Positions 15,848 through 24,946 of a stretch of 64,000 nt of DNA are shown here, in pieces; positions within the stretch are counted from its first letter, which is position 1, and the number at the start of each line of letters is the position of its first letter. The stretch covers positions 100,218 through 164,217 of the forward strand of contig CALUGA010000003.1 in the NCBI GenBank assembly GCA_944320105.1. Reading direction: 5' to 3'. Below the pieces are notes generated by a model. The model saw nothing but the letters and a program-made list of their open reading frames with translations. It did not search any database and was not told the DNA's origin. Origin of the DNA: an uncultured Prevotella sp. (GTDB lineage Bacteria > Bacteroidota > Bacteroidia > Bacteroidales > Bacteroidaceae). The translations under genes were made by a program, and so were the position numbers.

Positions 15848-17389
15848 TCAGAACTTGAAGTCTACGCCGAGACCCAGCACCCTGTTCGTGCGGGTGAAGG
15901 AGTTGGTGGTGATGGCCGGAGCCTCGCCCGTGGCCATGTCGTAGTCGTCGTAGAGGGTATGGAAATAGGCCGCGTTAACCTTCACCCTCTTCGTAACCTT
16001 CACCCCGAGGCCAAAGCCGAAGGAGTAAGAATCTACGTTGTAGCTTATGTCGTTCATGCCAGCGTCGTTGAAACCGTACTTTGTCCGCTGGCCGCCGGCA
16101 CTCACGGTGACGCGCTCCGTCACGTCATACTCAGCCCCGAAGAGGTATTCGTTCGTGTCGCCGAGCATCTCCTTGGTGTACTGCTCGGTGTCAACGTCGA
16201 AGAAATGGTGCCAGCCGGCCATGACGCGGAGCTGCGGGAGCACCTCCCACTGCGCGCCCACGGCGAGCATGGCGGGCGAGTCCTCGGGTACGCGGCGGCC
16301 GTCGGCAAACTTGTCGAGCATGGCTATGCCATCGGCGCTGAGGCTGTTGGCCGACTTGTTCTTGAGCCTCATGCGCGTCTTGAACTCATACTTGGCAGCG
16401 AGGTTCAGCTTGCCCAGCTTATAGTCCACGCCGATGATGGGGGCCACGCCCCACCCCGTCTGGTCGCAGTTAAGCTCAATGTCCTGCGTGGCCGCGCTGA
16501 GCTGGGCCGTCGTTGCGGCAGCCTGGCGCACACCGGGCAGAGCCTGCTGGGCCATGGCAGCCAGCGCGGGGTCGTTCCCCTCGGCCATGGCCTCAAGGCG
16601 GCCAACGTGCTGGTTGAGCGTGGCGCTCTCCTGGGCGAAGTGGCGCGAGGCATTGACCATCTCCGAAGAAGCCCCGTTGACATGCTCCACCCGGATGTCC
16701 TTAACGTATCCGTAGTAGTTGGCCGTGCCGTAGAGCAGGCGCAATCCGCCGTAGACCGAGAGGCGGTCGGTGACCTTGTAGGCCGCGCCGAGCGTGAAGC
16801 CATAGTAATACTGTCGGCCACGCATGAATGATTGGTAACTGTAACTATCGCCCATGGCGTGGCCGGCCATGTCCTCCATGCCCGGTATCTGGCTTAGCTG
16901 GGCGTACATACCGGTGATGGCCGAGGCGTAGGTGGACACCCCCGCCACCACCTGCTCGAACGACCCGAGGCCCCCGTCGAACTCGCACTTGCCGCCGCCA
17001 CCGGTGATGGCAAAGCCGAACTGCAGGCTCAGGCGGCCCTTGTTGTAGGCTGCTTGGAGCGACGGAACCACCGGGGCGTAAGCCTCTCCCTCAAATTCGT
17101 GGACGCTGCGGCCCGGGGTCTGGGCGTTGTTTACGAAGAGAGGGTGGCCCGTGAGGATGGTTCTCGTCTGGCGCACGTTCTGGAAATTGAGCGAGAGGTG
17201 GAAACCGTCGCCGAGGAAAGCCACGCCGGCGGGATTGCTGTAAACGCCGTCGATGCCTATGGCGGCGTCGCGGGCGGGGTTGCGCAGGAACTCTATGTTC
17301 TGGTTGGTGTTGGTGAGCAAGCCCCCGGCAGGGGCGGCGGCAGCCATAGCCACGGCAGCGGCGAGGGCAGCAAATCGTTGTTTTCTCAT
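15848..17389 (-). CDS. OmpP1/FadL/TodX family outer-membrane transporter
   Basis: Start set at 17389 (MRKQRFAALAAAVAMAAAAPAGG), which gives a typical signal peptide. The sequence that follows, NTNQNIEFLRNPARDAAIGIDGVYSNPAGVAFL, is the diagnostic N-terminal hatch region of FadL-type channels (NPA motif, SNPAG motif). About 510 residues with regular amphipathic strands and a C-terminal aromatic end (LGLGVDFKF) fit a 14-strand barrel. FadL proteins admit long-chain fatty acids and other hydrophobic compounds; the substrate here is unknown. A -7 box lies about 28 bp upstream of the start. Confidence 0.92.
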   Translation of the reverse strand: MRKQRFAALAAAVAMAAAAPAGGLLTNTNQNIEFLRNPARDAAIGIDGVYSNPAGVAFLGDGFHLSLNFQNVRQTRTILTGHPLFVNNAQTPGRSVHEFEGEAYAPVVPSLQAAYNKGRLSLQFGFAITGGGGKCEFDGGLGSFEQVVAGVSTYASAITGMYAQLSQIPGMEDMAGHAMGDSYSYQSFMRGRQYYYGFTLGAAYKVTDRLSVYGGLRLLYGTANYYGYVKDIRVEHVNGASSEMVNASRHFAQESATLNQHVGRLEAMAEGNDPALAAMAQQALPGVRQAAATTAQLSAATQDIELNCDQTGWGVAPIIGVDYKLGKLNLAAKYEFKTRMRLKNKSANSLSADGIAMLDKFADGRRVPEDSPAMLAVGAQWEVLPQLRVMAGWHHFFDVDTEQYTKEMLGDTNEYLFGAEYDVTERVTVSAGGQRTKYGFNDAGMNDISYNVDSYSFGFGLGVKVTKRVKVNAAYFHTLYDDYDMATGEAPAITTNSFTRTNRVLGLGVDFKF

Positions 17390-17416
17390 TACAAACAAAG
17401 TTTAAAAAATTGGTTG

Positions 17417-17424
17417 CAAAGGTA
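17417..17424 (-). promoter_or_regulatory. -7 box for FadL-like gene
   Basis: TACCTTTG on the minus strand, 27 bp upstream of the ATG at 17389. The rest of the space to 17662 shows no gene. Confidence 0.5.
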
Positions 17425-17662
17425 GGAAAACTGTCCTAAACCACCCGAAAATAACATAAATTATTAAGGATTGTTAACCCATAGACGCCCCGTCATTGCA
17501 CAAAACAAGCCCTTTGTGCAACCAAAAGCACAGTATGGACACACCCGTCTGCCCCACCCTGCCAAGCAAGGCAGCGCCCATGGCACCGCCCCTGACAGCA
17601 GCAGGCCAGCCGCAACGGTCAGCATCGCGGCAAAGGCTGCGCCCGGGCGTGAGGCCGAAGGG

Positions 17663-19738
17663 CTACTGCCCGGCCTCCGGAGCAGCCTTCTTTTGCAGTT
17701 CGGGATAGCTCACTCGGGTGTGGTAAATGGTCTTGAGCTTCTCTATGAGCACCGTCTTGGAGTAAGCGATGTCGCGGAAAGTTATGGGGCAATCGCGGAA
17801 GAAGCCATCGGCGAGCTGCCCGTCAACAATCTTGTTAACGAGGTCGCGTATCGACTGGTCGGTATATTCGGTGAGCGAGCGCGACGAAGCCTCCACCGAG
17901 TCGGCCATCATGAGTATAGCCTGCTCGCGCGTGAAGGGGTTGGGGCCGGGATATGTGAAGAGAAGCTCGTCCACATCGGAGTCGGGGTTGTCGTTCTTGT
18001 ACTTCACGAAGAAATACTTCGTCTTGCCCTGGCCGTGGTGCGTGCTGATGAAATCGCGTATCACGGAGGGCAGGTTATACTTGTCGGCCATCTTCAGCCC
18101 GTCGGTGACGTGGCTGATTATTATCTGCGCGCTCTCGATATACGACAGGTTTTCGTGCGGGTTTACGCCCGACTGGTTCTCGGTGAAGTATATCGGGTTG
18201 TTCATCTTGCCTATGTCGTGGTAGAGCGCGCCCGTGCGCACGAGCTGGCTCTTCGCCCCTATCTTGTTGGCAATGGCCGCTGCGAGGTTGCCCACCTGTA
18301 TAGAGTGCTGGAAGGTGCCGGGGGCCACCTCGCTCATGCGGCGCAGCAGCTCGTTGTTGGTGTTGGAAAGCTCTATGAGCGTGATGTCGGAGATGAAGCC
18401 GAATGCCTTCTCCACGAGGTAGAGCAGCGGGTAGGCGAAGAGCAGCAGCACACCGTTGACTATCAGGTAGTTGTAGTTGCTCATATCAAGCTCGGCCATG
18501 GCCGATACCTGCATGAGGTCGAAGGCAAAGTTGGCGGCCATGGCCGAGGCCGTTACGAAGATGGCGGCCTTGAACAGCTGCGAGCGGTACTGCAGCTCGC
18601 GCAGGCTGTATATGGCCGCCATGCCGGCCACCGCCTCAACCACTATGAACTCGAACGGCCCCTGCAGCATGCAGGCGCAGATGAGCACCATGGCCATGTG
18701 AGTCATGAAAGCGGTGCGCGAGTCCATGAACACGCGTATGAATATAGGCACGATGGCGTAAGGCAACACGTAGACGTGGAGCAGCGTGTTGCGCACGAGC
18801 AGCGACGTGAGCAGCGCGAAGATGATGATGAGGCAGTACACCATGGCTATGCTGCGGGGTTTCTCGAAGTAGTCCTTGCGGAAAAGGCTCAGGTATGTGG
18901 TAAAGGCCATGATGATGATGAGCACGTAGAGGGCCTCGCCAGCCGTGGAGAGGCGCATCTGCGCGGTGTCGCGGCCGCGCCGCTCGCTCTCCTTTTGGTA
19001 CGACACGAGTATGAGGTATGCCTTGTCGTCAACGAGCGCGCCGCGGTCTATTATCTTCTGCCCCTTCTGCACCACGCCCACGGCCAGCGGTATGCTGTTC
19101 ATGAGGTCGCTCAGCGCAGAGTTGCTTTTCTCGCTGTCGTACACCACGTTAGGCGTTATGTAGTCGTTCAGGTCGCACTTCTGCAGCACCTGCCTGTGCT
19201 GCTCAAGCGTCTCGTCAACAAAGAGCTGCTCGTAGGCGGTCTTTGTTGTGTAGAGCGTGTTGAGCCTTACGCTGGCCGCGTTCTTGCCGCTCACTATGCG
19301 TATGGTGCGCGAGGTGTCGGTGGCCAGCTTCTTGTAGTCGGCCGCGCTTATTATCCCCCGCCGGTAGAGGGCGTGCAGGCGGTTGGCAATGATGCTTATG
19401 TAGTCGTCGGTGAGGCCGGGTATGCCGTTGCTGTAGTCGGATACGAACTTGCGCACCTGCTCGCCCTCGGCCTCGGTGTTCAGCCTGTAGTAAGGCTCGA
19501 ACACGCGCAGCAGGCTGTCGCGCTGCTGCTTTATGGCCTCTTCCGACTTGTAGATGGGGAAGTCGAACGGTGCCGTAAGGTCGCCATACTTCCACGGCTT
19601 GCCCTGCTCCACGCGGAAGTTGCTGCGGCTGTCGCCGGGCATTGCCCACACCGTAACGGCCACGGTGCATATCGTGATGGCGAGCCTTATGAGGAGGTTG
19701 CGCCACGTCATGTCTTCCTTCAGGTTGAATGTGCTCAT
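17663..19738 (-). CDS. PgpH-like transmembrane HD-domain phosphohydrolase (7TM-HD)
   Basis: 691 residues. An N-terminal transmembrane helix (LLIRLAITICTVAVTVWAM) is followed by a large extracytoplasmic domain, six to seven transmembrane helices in the middle (such as ALYVLIIIMAFTTYLSLF and IVYCLIIIFALLTSLLV-like), and a C-terminal cytoplasmic HD domain. The HD motifs are visible: GTFQHSIQVGNLAAAIA, ALYHDIGKMNNPIYF, ISTHHGQGKTKYF and MMADSVEASSRS. Proteins with this arrangement degrade c-di-AMP in Firmicutes (PgpH); in Bacteroidetes the substrate is presumed the same. It is divergent from gltX across an unusually long, repeat-filled 1.17-kb space. Confidence 0.9.
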   Translation of the reverse strand: MSTFNLKEDMTWRNLLIRLAITICTVAVTVWAMPGDSRSNFRVEQGKPWKYGDLTAPFDFPIYKSEEAIKQQRDSLLRVFEPYYRLNTEAEGEQVRKFVSDYSNGIPGLTDDYISIIANRLHALYRRGIISAADYKKLATDTSRTIRIVSGKNAASVRLNTLYTTKTAYEQLFVDETLEQHRQVLQKCDLNDYITPNVVYDSEKSNSALSDLMNSIPLAVGVVQKGQKIIDRGALVDDKAYLILVSYQKESERRGRDTAQMRLSTAGEALYVLIIIMAFTTYLSLFRKDYFEKPRSIAMVYCLIIIFALLTSLLVRNTLLHVYVLPYAIVPIFIRVFMDSRTAFMTHMAMVLICACMLQGPFEFIVVEAVAGMAAIYSLRELQYRSQLFKAAIFVTASAMAANFAFDLMQVSAMAELDMSNYNYLIVNGVLLLFAYPLLYLVEKAFGFISDITLIELSNTNNELLRRMSEVAPGTFQHSIQVGNLAAAIANKIGAKSQLVRTGALYHDIGKMNNPIYFTENQSGVNPHENLSYIESAQIIISHVTDGLKMADKYNLPSVIRDFISTHHGQGKTKYFFVKYKNDNPDSDVDELLFTYPGPNPFTREQAILMMADSVEASSRSLTEYTDQSIRDLVNKIVDGQLADGFFRDCPITFRDIAYSKTVLIEKLKTIYHTRVSYPELQKKAAPEAGQ

Positions 19739-19849
19739 CGGTCTTTGTGCTGTGGTTGCTTGATTACGATTGCGAAAGTACTAAAAAAAATCGAGATGGC
19801 AATGCAGGGAGGGAGTTTTTTGGGAAGCAGGAGGCGGGAGCGGGAGGGT

Positions 19850-20085
19850 AAAAGGAGTTAAGGAGTTACAAGAAGTTAAGGAGTTAAGACATTTCCGGCT
19901 TTGGAAGTTACAGGAGTTCAGGAGTTGCAGGAGTTCAGACATTCGCTTTTTAGGAGTTGTAAAAGGGGTTAAGGAGTTACAAGAAGTTAAGGAGTTAAGA
20001 CATTTGCGGGGAGGCAAGGAGGCGGGAGGATGCTCTTCGGGAGTTCAGGAGTTCAAGGAGTTCAGGAGTTCAGATGGATGCAAGG
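19850..20085. repeat. Minisatellite block: GGAGTTAA / GGAGTTCA words with GACATTTGC
   Basis: Degenerate 8-10-bp words (AGGAGTTAAGGAGTTACAAG, AGGAGTTCAGGAGTTGCAGG) are repeated about 20 times. The longer unit from GGAGTTAAGG to AAGACATTT occurs twice (about 19857-19892 and 19970-20003), and each block ends in a GACATTTGC-like word. A GGAGGCGGGAG word flanks the block on both sides. No gene is supported. Confidence 0.85.
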
Positions 20086-20141
20086 AGGCAGGAAGAGGGA
20101 GACCGGAGACAGACGGATGCCCTTCGGGCAAGCGGCGGCAC

Positions 20142-20345
20142 TTAAACAAATGTTTACAAAGGGGCGGTTGAGGATGGGGCGTTGCCGTTTGGCACTGCAA
20201 AACAGGCTGTTTGGCACTGCGGAACAGGCCGTTCGGGAGCACGAAACGGGCTGTTTGGGAATGCGAAACGGCACGTCCGGCAACACACTGTCGCACAGGC
20301 GGTTACGCAAGGCGGGGCAGATTGCGAATAATCTTTACAATAAAG
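20142..20345 (-). repeat. Dispersed ~200-bp element with 22-bp palindromic-core units, copy B
   Basis: In reverse orientation to copy A. On the minus strand it begins TATTGTAAAGATTATTCGCAA and ends CTTTGTAAACATTTGTTTAA. On the plus strand the internal units start AAAACAGGCTGTT, GGAACAGGCCGTT and AAACGGGCTGTTT (about 20205-20275). The left end of this copy is the best match to copy D and its right end to copies C and D. Confidence 0.85.
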
Positions 20346-20431
20346 ATGCGGCCGCCACCCCCTGCCCGGCTTGGCGCGCCACAGCCACAAATGCGCCGTT
20401 TGCGGGCTGCCTGACTGCCCTTTTTCGGATA

Positions 20432-20628
20432 AACCCAAATCGGTCGTTAGACCGCCTAACGCTTGTTTTCATGTATGTGGCCGGCTTTCCAAACGCTTCC
20501 ATCCTCTTGTCGGCATCTTGCCAGCCGCTTTGTCTCGACGTAGCCCGCTACGCCGTCGACAAAGGCGACTGCCAATCTGCACGACAATAGAATGAAATCG
20601 TTTTGCACTCTAACGACCGATTTCGGAT
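20432..20628. mobile_element. MITE-like element, copy 2 (about 197 bp)
   Basis: The left end AACCCAAATCGGTCGTTAGA is mirrored at 20609-20628 with 17 of 20 matches, and the inner 15 bp are identical. The body is about 85% identical by eye to copy 1 (11430-11647) outside the central hairpin. The ten-base word TTCGGATAAA occurs at both ends (20424-20433 and 20622-20631), which may be a target duplication or part of the end. It contains no transposase. Confidence 0.75.
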
Positions 20629-20668
20629 AAATAATGGTGGAAAAGTCTAAAGAGTGGAAAAAATATTG

Positions 20669-20676
20669 TAATTTTG
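20669..20676 (+). promoter_or_regulatory. Possible distal promoter for gltX
   Basis: TAATTTTG in an A/T-rich stretch. Transcription from here would carry the nested inverted repeat at 20704-20884 in the leader of gltX. Confidence 0.35.
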
Positions 20677-20703
20677 CACAAAAATATTAGCTAATAAGTA
20701 GAT

Positions 20704-20884
20704 GTTCAAAATTAATTGCCATCAAATTGTGTGCTATTTTGGGCTGCATTCCAAAGTCCGAAGAGGGAGTGTAGCGGGCTACACGACCGATGAGACTTTG
20801 GGATGCAGCCCAAAAGAGTGCATAAGGTGGTGGCAAAGATATGAAGGACATCTGCAGATATTGTGATATCGATTAATTTTGAAC
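20704..20884. repeat. Nested inverted-repeat element upstream of gltX
   Basis: Outer arms GTTCAAAATTAAT (20704-20716) and its exact complement (20872-20884) enclose a second pair of 22-bp arms (20737-20758 and 20794-20815, one mismatch), which enclose a 7-bp hairpin GTGTAGC-GG-GCTACAC. The arm length suggests a small transposable element or a structured leader. The outer right arm overlaps the proximal -7 box. Confidence 0.8.
20874..20881 (+). promoter_or_regulatory. Proximal -7 box for gltX
   Basis: TAATTTTG, 26 bp before the ATG at 20908. It lies inside the outer right arm of the nested inverted repeat. Confidence 0.45.
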
Positions 20885-20907
20885 AGATACTTATAGATTT
20901 TGTCATC

Positions 20908-22425
20908 ATGGCAGAGAGAAGAGTAAGGGTGCGCTTCGCGCCCAGCCCTACCGGGGCATTGCACATCGGCGGCGTACGCACCGCGCTTTACAACTACCTG
21001 TTTGCACGCCAAAATGGCGGCGACCTCGTGTTCCGCATCGAAGACACTGACTCCAGCCGGTTCGTTCCCGGCGCGGAGGAATACATCATAGAGTCGTTCC
21101 GCTGGCTCGGCATCAAGTTCGACGAGGGCGTGTCGTTCGGAGGCGAGCACGGCCCCTACCGCCAGAGCGAGCGCCGCGACATATACAAGAAATACGTTAG
21201 GCAGCTGCTCGACGACGGCAAGGCTTACATCGCCTTCGACACGCCCGAGGAGCTGGAGGCCAAGCGAGGCGAGGTGCAGAACTTCCAGTACGACGCCCAC
21301 ACGCGCTTGCAGATGCGCAACTCGCTCACCCTCGGCAAGGAGGAGACGGAGCGGCTCATGGCCGAAGGCGCGCAGTATGTGGTGCGCTTCATGGTTGAGC
21401 CGGGCCGCGACGTACACGTGAGCGACCTCATACGCGGCGACGTGCGCATAAAGAGCGACATAATAGACGACAAGGTGCTATACAAGAGCGCCGACGAGCT
21501 GCCCACTTACCACCTGGCCAACATCGTTGACGACCACCTCATGGAAATAACCCACGTGATAAGGGGCGAGGAGTGGCTGCCAAGCGCGCCCCTCCACGTG
21601 CTGCTCTACGAGGCACTGGGCTGGGCCGACACCATGCCACGCTTTGCCCACCTGCCACTGCTGCTCAAGCCCGAGGGCAAGGGCAAGCTGAGCAAGCGCG
21701 ACGGCGACAGGCTGGGATTCCCCGTGTTCCCCTTAGAATGGCACGACCCAAAGACCGGCGAGGTGTCGGCAGGCTTCCGCGAGCAGGGCTACTTCCCCGA
21801 GGCCGTGGTGAACTTCCTCGCCCTGCTGGGCTGGAACCCCGGCACCGAGCGCGAGCTTTACAGCCTCGACGAGCTGTGTCGGCTGTTCGACATAACCAAG
21901 TGCAGCAAGGCGGGGGCAAAGTTCGACTACAAGAAGTGCATCTGGTTCAACCACGAGTATATGCTCATGAAGGGCAACGACGAGGTGGCCCGGCTCTTCG
22001 CCCCCATAGTGCGCAGCCACGTGCCGGAGGCCACCGACGCGCAGGTGGAAGCCGTGGTGGCCATGATGAAGGACCGCGTGAACTTCGTTAGCGAGCTGTG
22101 GCCGCTCTGCTCGTTCTTCTTCGTGGCACCTACGGAATACGACGAGAAGACGCGGCGCAAGCGCTGGAAAGACAACTCGGCCCAGGTGATGGGCGAGCTG
22201 GCCGAGGTGCTTGAGGGCATAGCCGACTTCTCCGTGGCCGGGCAGGAGCCTGTGGTGGAGCAGTGGATACAGGACAAGGGCTACAAGCTGGGCGACGTGA
22301 TGAACGCCTGGCGACTGACACTCGTAGGCGAAGGCAAGGGACCGGGGATGTTCGACATATCGGCGTTCCTCGGCAAGGAAGAGACCATAGCCCGCATGAG
22401 GCAGGCCATCAACACACTGGGCTGA
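20908..22425 (+). CDS. gltX: Glutamate--tRNA ligase
   Basis: 505 residues. Charges tRNA-Glu with glutamate. Start set at 20908 ([16 protein letters not shown]), the usual GltX N-terminus. The class-I signature LHIGG is at residues 18-22 and KLSKR at about 260-264. The catalytic fold segments [15 protein letters not shown] and [13 protein letters not shown] are present, and the C-terminal anticodon-binding helical domain is complete. It is followed after eight bases by waaA, so the two are probably co-transcribed. Confidence 0.97.
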   Translation: MAERRVRVRFAPSPTGALHIGGVRTALYNYLFARQNGGDLVFRIEDTDSSRFVPGAEEYIIESFRWLGIKFDEGVSFGGEHGPYRQSERRDIYKKYVRQLLDDGKAYIAFDTPEELEAKRGEVQNFQYDAHTRLQMRNSLTLGKEETERLMAEGAQYVVRFMVEPGRDVHVSDLIRGDVRIKSDIIDDKVLYKSADELPTYHLANIVDDHLMEITHVIRGEEWLPSAPLHVLLYEALGWADTMPRFAHLPLLLKPEGKGKLSKRDGDRLGFPVFPLEWHDPKTGEVSAGFREQGYFPEAVVNFLALLGWNPGTERELYSLDELCRLFDITKCSKAGAKFDYKKCIWFNHEYMLMKGNDEVARLFAPIVRSHVPEATDAQVEAVVAMMKDRVNFVSELWPLCSFFFVAPTEYDEKTRRKRWKDNSAQVMGELAEVLEGIADFSVAGQEPVVEQWIQDKGYKLGDVMNAWRLTLVGEGKGPGMFDISAFLGKEETIARMRQAINTLG

Positions 22426-22433
22426 CAACTGCC

Positions 22434-23651
22434 ATGTACGAGATTGCCATTTACATTTACATGATGGGCGTGGCCGTGGCCAGCCTGTTCAGCGAGAAGG
22501 TGCGCAAGATGTGGCGCGGCGAGCGCGAGGCGTTCGACGTGCTCAAGCGCAAGGTGGACCCGGCGGCGCGCTACGTGTGGTTCCACGCCGCCTCGCTGGG
22601 CGAGTTTGAGCAGGGCCGCCCGCTCATGGAGCAGCTGCGGCGCGAGCACCCCGAGCTGAAGATACTGCTCACGTTCTTCTCGCCCTCGGGCTACGAGGTG
22701 CGCAAGGACTACCCCGGGGCCGACATCGTTTGCTACCTGCCGCTCGACACGCGCCTCAACGCCATACGCTTCCTGCGCCTGGTGAGGCCCTCGGCTGCCT
22801 TCTTCATAAAGTACGAGTTCTGGTATAACTACCTGCACATACTGAAGCACCGCGGCATACCCGTATACAGCGTGTCGAGCATATTCCGCCCGGGACAGGT
22901 GTTCTTCCGCCGCTGGGCCCGCAGCTACGCCGGGGTGCTGCGCTGCATAACCCACTTCTACGTGCAGAACGAGGTGAGCCGCGAACTGTTGGCCTCGATC
23001 GGCATCAACGTCGTGACCGTGGCGGGCGACACGCGCTTCGACCGTGTGCTCCAGATAAAGGCACAGGCAAAGAGCCTGCCCATACTGGAGGCTTTCGCCG
23101 AGGGGGCAAAGGTGTTCGTGGCGGGCAGCAGCTGGCCGCCCGACGGCGACGCCTTCATGCCTTACTTCAAGGAGCACCCCGACTGGAAGCTGGTGATTGC
23201 GCCCCACGAGATAGGCGAGGCTCACCTCAGGCAGATAGAGCAGCGCACGGGCTGCGCCACGGTGCGCTACACCGCCACCACGCCCGAGGAGGCGCGCCAG
23301 GCACGCTGCCTCATCATCGACTGCTTCGGGTTGCTCTCCAGTGCCTACCGCTACGGCCACGTGGCCTACGTGGGCGGGGGCTTCGGCGTGGGCATACACA
23401 ACGTGCTCGAAGCCGCCGTGTGGGGCATGCCCGTAATCTTCGGGCCAAACAACAAGCACTTCCAGGAGGCACAGGGGCTGATGGCCGCAGGCGGCGGATT
23501 CGAGGTAAGCTCGGCCGACGACTTCCGCCGCGTGATGGACAAACTCAACGCAAGCCCCGACGCGCTGCACGACGCGGGGCGGAAGGCCGCCGGATACGTG
23601 GCTTCGTGTACCGGGGCCACGGCCAAGATACTGGCCGACGTGAGGCTATGA
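22434..23651 (+). CDS. waaA: 3-deoxy-D-manno-octulosonic acid (Kdo) transferase
   Basis: 405 residues from ATG 22434. Transfers Kdo from CMP-Kdo to lipid A precursor at the inner membrane. An N-terminal membrane segment (MYEIAIYIYMMGVAVASLF) precedes the GT30 signature WFHAASLGEFEQGRPLMEQL. The C-terminal GT-B half has VFVAGSSWPPDGDAF, VIAPHEIGEAHLRQIE and the donor-binding GHVAYVGGGFGVGIHNVLEAAVWG. It starts eight bases after gltX. A longer frame exists upstream but would read through the gltX end. Confidence 0.95.
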   Translation: MYEIAIYIYMMGVAVASLFSEKVRKMWRGEREAFDVLKRKVDPAARYVWFHAASLGEFEQGRPLMEQLRREHPELKILLTFFSPSGYEVRKDYPGADIVCYLPLDTRLNAIRFLRLVRPSAAFFIKYEFWYNYLHILKHRGIPVYSVSSIFRPGQVFFRRWARSYAGVLRCITHFYVQNEVSRELLASIGINVVTVAGDTRFDRVLQIKAQAKSLPILEAFAEGAKVFVAGSSWPPDGDAFMPYFKEHPDWKLVIAPHEIGEAHLRQIEQRTGCATVRYTATTPEEARQARCLIIDCFGLLSSAYRYGHVAYVGGGFGVGIHNVLEAAVWGMPVIFGPNNKHFQEAQGLMAAGGGFEVSSADDFRRVMDKLNASPDALHDAGRKAAGYVASCTGATAKILADVRL

Positions 23652-23803
23652 GCCGCGCCTGCCATGGCAACCACACTTACAAACGGCGTGCGGAGCACCT
23701 CACTGTGCACCGCACGCCGCGCTGCTTTCCCGCACGGAGCACGGCAACAGGCCGCAGCACCGCCCAAACACAGACAACAAAACAACCCAGACTTACTATC
23801 AAT

Positions 23804-24889
23804 ATGTGGATGATCATCTTCTTCGTGCTGCCCATAGCGGGCTTGGCCTACGCACTGTGGCACATCTGGTGCCTGCTGCCCTTCGGCGGGCCGGCACGCA
23901 TCGCCATCATGGTGGTGTGCGCGCTGGCGCTGCTGGCGTTCCCTCTGAACTTCGCCAAGGCCACCGACAGTATGCCGCTGGGCCTGGCCTCGGCCATCTA
24001 CGAGGTGGGCAACTCAGCCATCTTCGTGCTCATGTACGTGGTGCTGGCGTTCCTGCTGCTCGACATAGGGCGGCTCGTGCATCTCGTGCCGCGCCAGTGG
24101 CTCTACGCCAACGGCACCGTGGCGGCCACGCTCTTCGCCGTAATAGCCGCGCTCTTTGCCTACGGCTACTTTAACTACCGCCACAAGGTGCGGCAGCCGC
24201 TGGAGCTTACCACCGCCAAGGACATTGGCCGCGAGGTGCGCGTGGTGATGATGAGCGACCTGCACCTGGGCTACCACAACCGACGCAAGGAGCTTGCCCG
24301 CTGGGTTGACATGGTGAACGCGGAGCGCCCCGACCTCGTACTCATCGCAGGCGACATTGTGGACGGCAGCCTGCGACCCATCATCGAGGAGGACATGGCC
24401 GCCGAGCTGCGCCGCATAGAGGCACCGGTGTATGCCTGCCCGGGCAACCACGAGTACTACAGCGGCATGGAGGGGGCAGCCGGCTTCCTGGCCAAGGCGG
24501 GCATAACGCTGCTGACCGACAGCGTGGCCAACGTGGGCGGACTGTGCATCATTGGCCGCGACGACCGCTCGAACCCGGCCCGCCGCAGTGTGGCGGAGCT
24601 GATGAGGATGGCCGCCAAGGACAAATATACCATCGTGATGGACCATCAACCCTACCACCTTGAGCGCACCGAGCGCGCCGGGGCCGACTTCCAGCTGAGC
24701 GGCCACACCCACCACGGACAGCTCTGGCCCATATCTTGGATTACGGAGTCTATCTACGAGTGCGCCGCAGGCCCATGGCAGCGCGGCCACACGCGCTACT
24801 ACGTAAGCTCGGGCATGGGCATCTGGGGCGGAAAGTTCCGCATAGGCACGCGCTCGGAGTACATCGTGGCCACGATAAGGCACAAATGA
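23804..24889 (+). CDS. Membrane-anchored calcineurin-like metallophosphoesterase
   Basis: 361 residues from ATG 23804; the frame upstream (to 23420) overlaps waaA and is not supported. Four hydrophobic helices occupy about residues 1-125. A metallophosphoesterase domain follows with all metal motifs: MSDLHLGYHN, AGDIVDG, PGNHEYYSG, VMDHQPYH and SGHTHHGQLWP. The layout resembles YkuE/YaeI-type phosphodiesterases, some of which act on UDP-lipid or lipid A intermediates. Its position behind waaA would fit envelope lipid metabolism, but the substrate is not known. Confidence 0.9.
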   Translation: MWMIIFFVLPIAGLAYALWHIWCLLPFGGPARIAIMVVCALALLAFPLNFAKATDSMPLGLASAIYEVGNSAIFVLMYVVLAFLLLDIGRLVHLVPRQWLYANGTVAATLFAVIAALFAYGYFNYRHKVRQPLELTTAKDIGREVRVVMMSDLHLGYHNRRKELARWVDMVNAERPDLVLIAGDIVDGSLRPIIEEDMAAELRRIEAPVYACPGNHEYYSGMEGAAGFLAKAGITLLTDSVANVGGLCIIGRDDRSNPARRSVAELMRMAAKDKYTIVMDHQPYHLERTERAGADFQLSGHTHHGQLWPISWITESIYECAAGPWQRGHTRYYVSSGMGIWGGKFRIGTRSEYIVATIRHK

Positions 24890-24899
24890 ACGCGGCATG

Positions 24900-24932
24900 G
24901 CCCTTTGCCGCCGAGCCAGCACGGCAAAGGGC
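24900..24932. terminator. Bidirectional terminator after the metallophosphoesterase gene
   Basis: Perfect 11-bp stem GCCCTTTGCCG (24900-24910) with CGGCAAAGGGC (24922-24932) between two convergent genes. Confidence 0.7.
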
Positions 24933-24946
24933 TGCATGGCGAACAA

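Noticed and set aside
17471-19861. 796-codon plus-strand frame antisense to the PgpH-like gene
   Set aside because: It is the complement of a well-supported HD-domain membrane protein. Its sequence is His/Val/Arg-rich with no domain, as expected from a GC-rich antisense frame.
20187-20300. 22-bp repeat array as a CRISPR
   Set aside because: Units are degenerate, 'spacers' are about 9 bp and not unique, the same array recurs at five sites, and no cas gene is present.
22263-22433. Longer start for waaA inside gltX
   Set aside because: The extra sequence is gltX in another frame; WaaA proteins begin at the hydrophobic segment coded from 22434.
23420-23803. N-terminal extension of the metallophosphoesterase
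   Set aside because: It overlaps the end of waaA in another frame and has no protein-like character; membrane helices begin only after ATG 23804.
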